NCBI RefSeq assembly: GCF_033807575.1
Contig: NC_084704.1
Location: 28,187,968 to 28,251,967, forward strand
Source: Cydia pomonella
Lineage: Eukaryota; Arthropoda; Insecta; Lepidoptera; Tortricidae
Reading direction: 5' to 3'
Length of the DNA: 64,000 nucleotides
Part shown: positions 57,253 through 64,000 of the stretch, one piece after another
How the letters are laid out: each line of letters begins with the position of its first letter
Numbering within the stretch: position 1 is the stretch's first letter
The notes under the pieces: model-generated
The model's input: only the letters and a program-made list of their open reading frames with translations
The model's database searches: none
What the model was told of the DNA's origin: nothing
Translations under genes and position numbers: made by a program

Positions 57253-57803
57253 GATCGGACAATTTCATCAGATTGGCGAAAAATTGTCTTGTCTGGACAC
57301 GGGTTCAAGGGCTAGTAAACTTGGGTGCGATCTTAAATATTAATACGAATTGCAAAACTAAACTTATCCAAAAATCGGCTAGCTTAAAAAGTCACAAAAA
57401 TTGCCTCAAAATCGTAAGTCACGCACATGTCACACAAGAAGGCGAAAAGTCACAAAAATGTGACTTTTGTGACCATCTGGCAACGCTGAGATAGACGCTA
57501 AAACAAAGGCGGCTGTGCGGGGGGGCGCGGGCGCCGCGCGGTTACATGTTGCTTCCCCCCTCCCCCTCTCCGCTTCAACGATAGAGTAGACCAGGCGGAG
57601 CGTAGTCGAGCGTTGGGAATATTAGGAGTGGAATTGGTGAATTCATTCGAGTTTCGACGTACGGGAATGATTGTTCAAGGCTTGAACTTCAAGCAAATCA
57701 ACTCAAAGACTTAGGACTTTGGTTGTATTATATTTGGCAACTTTTTTAGAATCTCTAGGGGGGGGCAGCTGCCCCTCCCTGCCCCCCCTTGGCGACGCCC
57801 TTG

Positions 57804-57885
57804 ACCAAACACCCTATCACCTGTACTAAATGTATTTTACACCTATGATGACGAAATAATAAATGATTGATTGATTGATTGATAT
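57804..57885 (+). mobile_element. Retroelement 3' end with (GATT)n tail
   Basis: ACACCTATGATGACGAAATA followed by ATAAATGATTGATTGATTGA. It continues the sequence at 55745-56038 across the insertion. Confidence 0.65.
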
Positions 57886-57945
57886 TAATTACCATATAGG
57901 TAAAAACTGCAAAAAAGAATGATGTCTCAGCTTCGGTTGTCGTCG

Positions 57946-58083
57946 TACAGTCAAGTGCAAAAATATGTATCGAAAGAATCGTCTCATAAATATGGTACTA
58001 CGCTCTTATTACACTGGAATAAGATGCTATGGGACATATTTTTGAGTAAGATGTGTACACCCATATTTTTACACTTGACTGTA
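57946..58083. mobile_element. Foldback MITE (TACAGTCAAGTG ends)
   Basis: TACAGTCAAGTGCAAAAATATG at the left is the reverse complement, with one mismatch, of CATATTTTTACACTTGACTGTA at the right. The length is 138 bp and there is no true ORF. Confidence 0.85.
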
Positions 58084-59368
58084 CCTATCCGTATCAGTAA
58101 GTTGGGAGTGATCATGGTGTGTTGTGAAATTTTGTAAGTAGGTATAAATATACCTATGGTTAAACTACAATCTATTTAACTTGTAGTACGATGGGGCTAA
58201 ACTTGGGCCGCCTTATTGAAGAACGTATCGCAATGACAATCTGGGTAAAGTATGTTGGGATAATGCCGGACAATTTTGGGACCAATTGAGAGAACTCGTG
58301 AAAAAATGTTTTTTCGAGATCTCAACACGTGACAGATTCTTGAAGTACGTAGCGAATCGTTAAATAATAACCGTAGATTCGGCCTGAATTTTGGTAATCT
58401 TCAATATAGAACGGTTTTAGTTTTGTACCTGTGTAAAGATGAGACATACTTTTTTTAGGGTAATGAGTGTTTTGCCATCAAGAGAACATAGGATGGTGAA
58501 AAAAAGTTGCTTCTAATGGAAAGAGAATAAGGTATCACAAAGAAATAGGTCCGGTGTCTACCCTTTTGTATCCGATCTTAACCCTGATACAAAAATTTAT
58601 AAAATTGTGGCTCTCAAACTTGATACCTATGTCATAAGGCAATTTGATAAGTAAACAATGTGCTAAGAAACCTCTTATTGTAAGGTTTACCCGAAGTAAT
58701 AAAAAAAAACCACTAAAATAATAGATACGTTGCGAAGTTTTGACAATTTAAGATTTTGTGAACTGTACAGGTTTAGGGAAAATATAAATGTATTGTTTAT
58801 TGAATGGAATGTACTGGAAGATATTAAGTACTTAAGTAGGAGGGACAAAAATCAAAATAAAAAATAATTGTGCCCAGTCATTTTTAATGAAGGTCGCCAA
58901 AAAAATAAGAATCAAACTTAGAAATCAAAAAGACTAAGTAGTTCTTTAAAAAGGTCAAGGTCACTGAGAGCCCATCTTGAAGTATGGAAAATAATTAAAA
59001 TTGCGATTTTGTTGGTTTAATTTTGCAATTATGTATATATATAGTTGCTATACAATCTTTTTTTTTTTTGTTAAAATGTAAGGATCGTATGTAAAGAGTA
59101 AAGTAAATATATAGGAAAAGAGAGCCCTCTTGAAGCATTTTAAGGAAACTAATTTCGAAGCCCTATCTCTATTTTGTATCCGAAACTAGCAATGTATGTA
59201 TGCGTGCACATCTACATATGCATCCGTATGTGTAGGTACTTTATTGCGAAAAATTGCTCATTTATTTTACTCGATTTTGTTATAAATTTCAACATGTATC
59301 ATCATCCCTATACAATATAAATACTCTTTATTGCACACCTCAATAAAAGAAAACAATACAAAAGAAAA
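58084..59368. other. Non-coding stretch
   Basis: AT-rich; no gene, no SART1 exon and no clear repeat found. Confidence 0.5.
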
Positions 59369-59376
59369 TTTAAAAC
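59369..59376. repeat. Left target-site duplication TTTAAAAC of the hAT element
   Basis: It is identical to 63807-63814. It fits the nTnnnnAn pattern known for Ac-type hAT insertions. Confidence 0.9.
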
Positions 59377-59750
59377 CAGAGTTGGACGTAATCGATTCCT
59401 TTTGGAATTAATTACACGATTACATTCCAGTAATCATGATTCCTCATTAATCGATTATTTGGGTAATCAAAATTAATGTAATACTGTACTTTGATTACGT
59501 CTGTCATCCATTCCTTTGGAATCGGTATTGTAATCCACTACTGTAATATTGATTCCTCGGTAATCAAGTACTTAAGTAATCTGAATTACTTTACTTCAAT
59601 TCCAGGCTTATTACTTAATTGGCAAACCTTATTTTATAATTTTGTTAATGTCACTAAAATTGTTTTTGGTCTACATGTCATTCTAGCATTTCACTTTCAC
59701 ATTAAATTTTGGTGTTGAATCTTAAAAATTGGGTTAATATTTATAACACA

Positions 59751-60236
59751 ATGACATGCATGATTGATGTGGAGGAATTTCGATGTTTTAAAATGGAACT
59801 TCAGGCAAAATTAGAAATAACCAAAATTCGTCAAGGAAATGCCAATTACGGTAAGATATAAAACAAATAATAGTTATTATTTTTAAAACCATAAAAAGGT
59901 CATGTTTATTTATGTTAGGTACCTGTTTATTTTACAGAGCCCAATTTATGCTGCTGTCTGCTAAATTTTCGTGAGAGGTGCCTGAAGGTGATGTTCAAAC
60001 GAAAACACTTTTTAGATTTTGAAGATTGTTGGGAAGAAGTAATGGAGGTATTTCGAAAACACCAAGAAAAGGGCCTTCGTTACAATAAAGACCTAAGAGA
60101 TGATAATTGCACATGTGTTACACAGCCATCACATTTAAGAAAACAACTATTGAAGATACCTCCACAAGTATTTGAAACATTTTGGTTTGAGGCTGTAAAT
60201 AAAATTGAAAAATATGCAGACGATTTTAGTAAATAA
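59751..60236 (+). CDS. Small spliced accessory ORF of the hAT element, unknown function
   Basis: Exon 1 is 59751-59850 and exon 2 is 59938-60236, joined across an 87-nt GTAAGA...TTTTACAG intron through G|AG. The product has 132 residues: MTCMIDVEEFRCFK, then CCCLLNFRERCLKV, FKRKHFLDFEDCWEEVMEVF and VFETFWFEAVNKIEKYADDF. It is rich in charged residues and cysteines near the start, with no signal peptide or membrane segment. I do not recognise a family. It lies 445 bp upstream of the transposase start on the same strand, inside the terminal repeats. A GTAAAT donor just before its stop could splice onward to an acceptor at 60289, so longer products are possible. It may be a captured host fragment, a true accessory protein, or chance. 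Confidence 0.5.
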
Positions 60237-60680
60237 TGTTTTCCCGTCGTATTTTATGGAAATTATTCGTGCCTTGTCAACTATTTCAGGGAGAGTCCTA
60301 AAGCAAATTAAAATAGATAGGGTAAATTTTATTAATTTTCATCAATATACGATAGTAAAGTAAGTATAATTCATTACACCTGTACCTGTACTCGAACTTG
60401 AAGATTTTCCCGCAGTGAACGTGTTAAATAAACACTTCAGATACCAGATTATAATTCCCAAGGAAGTGTACAGAGTACAGATGTAGTGCATAATGTTTTT
60501 GAATCGTCTCTGCCGCTATAATTGTGTTATCAGACCTATTTAGATAACGTTGAAGAGGTCCTACTAAAATATTATAATATGCCTCACTGACAATGTCAAT
60601 TGAACTTGACAAATGTAACTACACTTCAGCGGGTTTACAATCCAATAGTCCAATTTATAAATCCATCCCATAACTCCACT

Positions 60681-62684
60681 ATGGATTTGGATTCACCAGC
60701 TGTCGGCGAAGAAACATCAGCCTCAAGTTCCGAATCTGAAATTTTATTTGATGGTACGTTTTTTTCCAAAATTACGTCTAAAACAACAAATTCGTCCACT
60801 GTGGCAGCGTGCGTGAAATGTTTACCATTAAACGTTGAAGTAAAAGGCTATAAAAAATGCTCTTCCAACTTCATTAAACACCTGAAGAGAAAACATGGAC
60901 CTGACTGTGTTGAAGAATACAAATCATATTGCATACAGAAGAAAAGAAAAAAGCCGCAATCAACATCAGTTCAAAATCGTCAAGTGCTTAAAACTAGCAG
61001 CTCTTACTCTCAAGAAGAGTTTGATAGCGACGTAGTAAAATTTTTTTTACATTCGATGATACCACTCAGTTGTGTAGAAGATCCACATTTCATTCGAATC
61101 TTAAAGAGACTGCATGTCGACAGTTTGGGATTGACTATTATGAGTCGTACAACTTTGACCCGTCGTATAAATCAACATTATGATGATCAAGTTAAAGTAA
61201 TTAAAGATTTAATGAGCAGGGTAAATTTTATCTGTGCAACTGCAGATATCTGGTCCAGCCGGAAAAGAAGTTTTTTAGGCCTGACGGCACATTGGATCGA
61301 TCCTGATACTTTTCTAAGATCATCGAGGGCATTGGCATGTCGGAGATTCCCGGGAGTGCATAATTATGAACGCATAACTAATCTACTAAGAGACATTTTA
61401 CATGAATTTGACTTAGATTTGCCTAAGATTGTTGCTATTACTACAGATAATGGTAGCAATTTTGTTAAGGCTTTTAAAGAATTCGGAGTTCACCCAGGTA
61501 GCATAGAAACAAATGACAATTGTGAGACCGTTTCTAATGTCTCTAATGATGATATCGAAGAAGAGCCCTTGATGATTTCAGATTCAAATAAAGGTTGTAT
61601 TGACTTTTTAAATGATCATGCACTGCTACCGTATCATATGCGATGCTGTTCCCATACTTTGAATCTGATAGCCACAACAGATTTAAAACATTTACTTACC
61701 ACTGACACTGCTCTGTCCAACATTCATAAGAGTGTAATAGATAAATGTAATCGTCTTTGGAAAATGGCGAATCGTCCCAAAAGCTCTGAAATCATCCAAA
61801 ATATATTGGGACATAATCTTAGTCGACCAGGCGAAACTCGTTGGAACAGTATGTATGATGCCCTAAAGCAAATTTTATCGATTAAAGAAAAAAACAGTGT
61901 TCTACATGAAGGGCTCGGTTTGGAAAATCCGCTGCGTAATACAGATTTCAATTATATAGAAGAATATCTGTCTTGTTTGAAACCCGTAGCAGCAGTACTG
62001 GATATTCTTCAAGGAGAAAATAATACCTATTACGGTTTATTGCTACCAACACTACTGATGCTTAAAAAAAAAGTACATGCCCTACAGCAAAACAATTATC
62101 AATATTGTAAACCAATTGCGGTTCAATTATTAAAACAAGTGCAGAGTCGTTTCGACGATTTATTGAAACTTACAGGACCTGCAGCAGAAAAAGCAATTAT
62201 CGCCGCTCACAGCTATCCCAGGTTCAAGAACTCATGGTACCAATGCGTGGATTCCGAACATCACGCTAGGTTAAAAAATATGTTTTTGACGGCTGTATCG
62301 GAGGAATCTCAACATCATTCAAATATCGAGCCTGAGATATTTCAACATACACATGACTTTGATGACGCGTTTTACGATTTCAGTAATTCAAATAGTGACA
62401 GCAACACTAGCGGCGGCAGCGGCGGACACTCAATCAGAGCAGAATATTGTATATTAGGATATCTATCAGATACATCACGGTCATTAGATATCCTGAACAA
62501 ATATCCTGAGATAAAAAAAGTTTTTCTGAAGTATAATACACCTCTGACCTCTTCAGCTCCCGTAGAACGACTGTTCTCTTATGCGACTATGACAAATACT
62601 CCAAAAAGCAACCGATTAACAGACGAGAACTTTGAGCGACGAGTTATATTAAAAGCCAACTTGAATAATGAAAAACATTCTTAA
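60681..62684 (+). CDS. hAT transposase with BED-type zinc finger
   Basis: The 667-residue ORF uses the ATG at 60681 (MDLDSPAVGEETSASSSE); the frame is open for 30 more codons upstream without an ATG. Residues about 20-85 form a BED-like finger (CVKC ... HLKRKH). The RNase H-like core follows: TADIWSS with the first acidic residue, TTDNGSNFVKAF with the second, the conserved CSHTLNL, RWNSMYDAL, and LQGENNTYYGLLLPTLL, which should carry the glutamate. The C-terminal dimerisation domain reads SSAPVERLFSYATMTN and LTDENFERRVILKANL. No stop or frameshift breaks it, so the enzyme may be active. Sequences of this class also occur as domesticated ZBED-type genes, but the surrounding terminal repeats and target duplications show that this one is in a transposon. 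Confidence 0.95.
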   Translation: MDLDSPAVGEETSASSSESEILFDGTFFSKITSKTTNSSTVAACVKCLPLNVEVKGYKKCSSNFIKHLKRKHGPDCVEEYKSYCIQKKRKKPQSTSVQNRQVLKTSSSYSQEEFDSDVVKFFLHSMIPLSCVEDPHFIRILKRLHVDSLGLTIMSRTTLTRRINQHYDDQVKVIKDLMSRVNFICATADIWSSRKRSFLGLTAHWIDPDTFLRSSRALACRRFPGVHNYERITNLLRDILHEFDLDLPKIVAITTDNGSNFVKAFKEFGVHPGSIETNDNCETVSNVSNDDIEEEPLMISDSNKGCIDFLNDHALLPYHMRCCSHTLNLIATTDLKHLLTTDTALSNIHKSVIDKCNRLWKMANRPKSSEIIQNILGHNLSRPGETRWNSMYDALKQILSIKEKNSVLHEGLGLENPLRNTDFNYIEEYLSCLKPVAAVLDILQGENNTYYGLLLPTLLMLKKKVHALQQNNYQYCKPIAVQLLKQVQSRFDDLLKLTGPAAEKAIIAAHSYPRFKNSWYQCVDSEHHARLKNMFLTAVSEESQHHSNIEPEIFQHTHDFDDAFYDFSNSNSDSNTSGGSGGHSIRAEYCILGYLSDTSRSLDILNKYPEIKKVFLKYNTPLTSSAPVERLFSYATMTNTPKSNRLTDENFERRVILKANLNNEKHS

Positions 62685-62781
62685 ATCTAAGAAATAATTC
62701 ACTTAGCTTTGTACCTGACCGATAATTCATATTGTCAATTGTGTCTGGACCCACCTCACTCTTTTGTAATGAAAGATATTG

Positions 62782-62920
62782 TACAGTCGAGTTCATAAAT
62801 ATATGAGTATTGCCAGGGCTTCACAAATAAATGTACATGGGAAAGTTCATCATTCATAATTATACTTTAGGAAAACCTTTTTTTTATGGAAAATGCTCAT
62901 ATATTTATGAACTCGACTGC
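62782..62920. mobile_element. MITE nested in the hAT element
   Basis: CAGTCGAGTTCATAAATATA with TGAG at the left is mirrored by CTCATATATTTATGAACTCG followed by ACTG at the right. It lies in the presumed 3' UTR of the transposase. Its ends resemble those of the MITEs at 24266 and 57946. Confidence 0.8.
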
Positions 62921-63198
62921 AAGTACAGTCAAGGCGTTACCGTTGCCGTTACCCACTAAAGGGTTAAACGATAAATTTTAAAGCCGTACTTAATTTTAAT
63001 TACGCATATTTAATTTAAAGCTTAAGTAATAGCGACAAGTTTATTTTAATTTTATTTAGTTGAGTACAATAAATAAAACTAATATTTATGATTGAAGAAA
63101 CTATTTTTATTTCATACATGTTGTGTGATGGATGTGGAATCAGGAATATCTTGAGTTTCTTTGAGCAATCCTTTTTTTCTCGCCGAGATTTGTATAGT

Positions 63199-63551
63199 GT
63201 TTTCTCAAAAATTCGCATACTTAAGTAGAGTCCGAATTTAGGGTCCATTTTGAAATCTAAGATGGCGGCACGTTTTTAGGGTCACGCAAGTCAACCAGGA
63301 ACCCTTAGGTCGGCCTTACACATTGTGAATCATAATTCATATTATGAGTTCAGAATGCACGGACGGAATTGCATAAAATATACCTATATTACCTATCCAT
63401 TTTGTATACGAATTAGTCGAAAACGAGTATAATAAAGAATATTGCAAAAAAATTTGCTGCCATCTTGGATCTTAAAATTGACCCTAAATTCGGATGCCAC
63501 GTATGCGAATCAGTCAACACGATATTTAATTGTATGTTTGAGAAAACTTCG
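63199..63551. repeat. Imperfect foldback in the 3' part of the hAT element
   Basis: TTCGCATAC, CCGAATTTAGGGTC and AAGATGGC at 63205-63276 reappear inverted at about 63448-63520 (GCCATCTT, GACCCTAAATTCGG, GTATGCGAA). It may be part of the element or a further insertion. Confidence 0.65.
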
Positions 63552-63806
63552 TTTAAAAGACACTTAACATATAGAAGTAATCTGGAAGTAATCAAGTCAA
63601 CAATTCCAGTAATTTGCAATCGACAATGATTCCCAATTATTAGTAATGGTAATATTTGTATAGATGATTACTGATTCCATAATATGTAATGGTAATTTAC
63701 CGTTTCACTTGATTACATTACAAGTAATCTGACACCTAGTAGTAGATTACAAAGTAAAATCAAGTAATCGTGGAATCAGGAATCGATTACGATTTGCCCA
63801 TCTCTG

Positions 63807-63814
63807 TTTAAAAC
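63807..63814. repeat. Right target-site duplication TTTAAAAC of the hAT element
   Basis: Identical to 59369-59376. Confidence 0.9.
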
Positions 63815-64000
63815 ACATAAGCACAGGTAAACAACATTCGGTCTTATCGCTAAAAGGCAACCTTTGGGTTGCGGAAATTAAAAAAAATACATTGTCAGTA
63901 ACCGTCGCGCTGGTAGTGGTACTGGATAAAAATAATGGTAGGAAAGTGTGATCAAGGAAACAATAAATGTGATAATTAAGGTCAGTAGGTAAATTGAAGA

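Larger units (their letters stand above)
56039..57803. mobile_element. hAT-like non-autonomous element with exact 8-bp TSD
   Basis: The left end CAAGGGCGTCGCCA is the perfect reverse complement of the right end TGGCGACGCCCTTG. ACCAAACA is present at both 56031-56038 and 57804-57811. G-rich subterminal runs lie near both ends. No transposase is visible; the interior holds a SINE (56236-56560) and a foldback MITE (57145-57252). The exact duplication makes the borders secure. Assignment to hAT rests on the 8-bp duplication and the end sequence. Confidence 0.85.
59377..63806 (+). mobile_element. Complete, apparently autonomous hAT transposon (4430 bp)
   Basis: The borders are fixed by the exact 8-bp duplication TTTAAAAC. 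The left end CAGAGTTGGACGTAATCGAT and the right end read inward, CAGAGATGGGCAAATCGTAA then TCGATTCCT, form the terminal inverted repeat; CAGAGATGGGC is a classic hAT end. Both subterminal regions (about 59390-59605 and 63575-63790) are packed with GTAATC/GATTAC words in both orientations, a likely transposase-binding array. Inside are a small two-exon ORF (59751-60236), a full transposase ORF (60681-62684) and two internal foldback sequences. The identical duplication and open frame point to a recent insertion. Confidence 0.92.

Noticed and set aside
60237..60680. Splicing of the small hAT ORF into the transposase to make one protein
   Set aside because: Candidate donors and acceptors exist (60229, 60289, 60629), but the phases I could combine lead to stops, so fusion is unsupported.

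Overview
The window looks like nuclear DNA of a lepidopteran insect (moth or butterfly). The sequence is AT-rich. The genes are split by short, transposon-filled introns. The dispersed repeats (tRNA-headed SINEs, mariner relics, RTE-type LINE fragments, hAT elements, many short foldback MITEs) are of the kinds seen in Lepidoptera. No bacterial, plasmid or CRISPR features are present.

Layout: 1-12.8 kb is gene-poor and repeat-rich. It holds two mariner relics, several inverted repeats, and a nested insertion in which a 2.06-kb hAT-type element with a diverged 8-bp target duplication splits a foldback repeat and itself carries a LINE 3' end and a SINE. 12.8-16.0 kb holds a P-element-like THAP gene that lacks the transposase catalytic core yet can be spliced in frame, followed by a lone 5' THAP exon. 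16.4-17.6 kb is mitochondrial ribosomal protein L4 (+), with one apparent frameshift in a C run. 19.7-20.8 kb is HYLS1, a centriole/cilium protein (-). 21.9-32.0 kb is aminoacylase-1 (+), with nine exons and complete M20 metallopeptidase motifs. HYLS1 and ACY1 are divergent across about 1.1 kb.

34.9-49.25 kb holds the first eleven exons (451 residues) of SART1, the U4/U6.U5 tri-snRNP protein (+); the rest of the gene is not seen and probably lies beyond the window. Two features inside SART1 stand out. Exon 7 is followed by six further tandem copies of itself, separated by 46-bp GT...AG spacers and arranged as a 307-bp dimer. Intron 2 carries a near-perfect inverted repeat with arms of about 0.6 kb.

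49-64 kb is gene-free apart from mobile DNA. It contains a 106-bp tandem array built from a MITE, a foldback structure of sixteen 120-bp repeats in two opposite blocks, a 1.77-kb hAT-like element with target duplication, and a complete 4.43-kb hAT element. The last has matching 8-bp target duplications, terminal inverted repeats, an intact transposase ORF and a second small spliced ORF of unknown function.

The host genes are ordinary housekeeping genes and show no shared pathway. The unusual biology is the mobile DNA and the exon amplification inside SART1.
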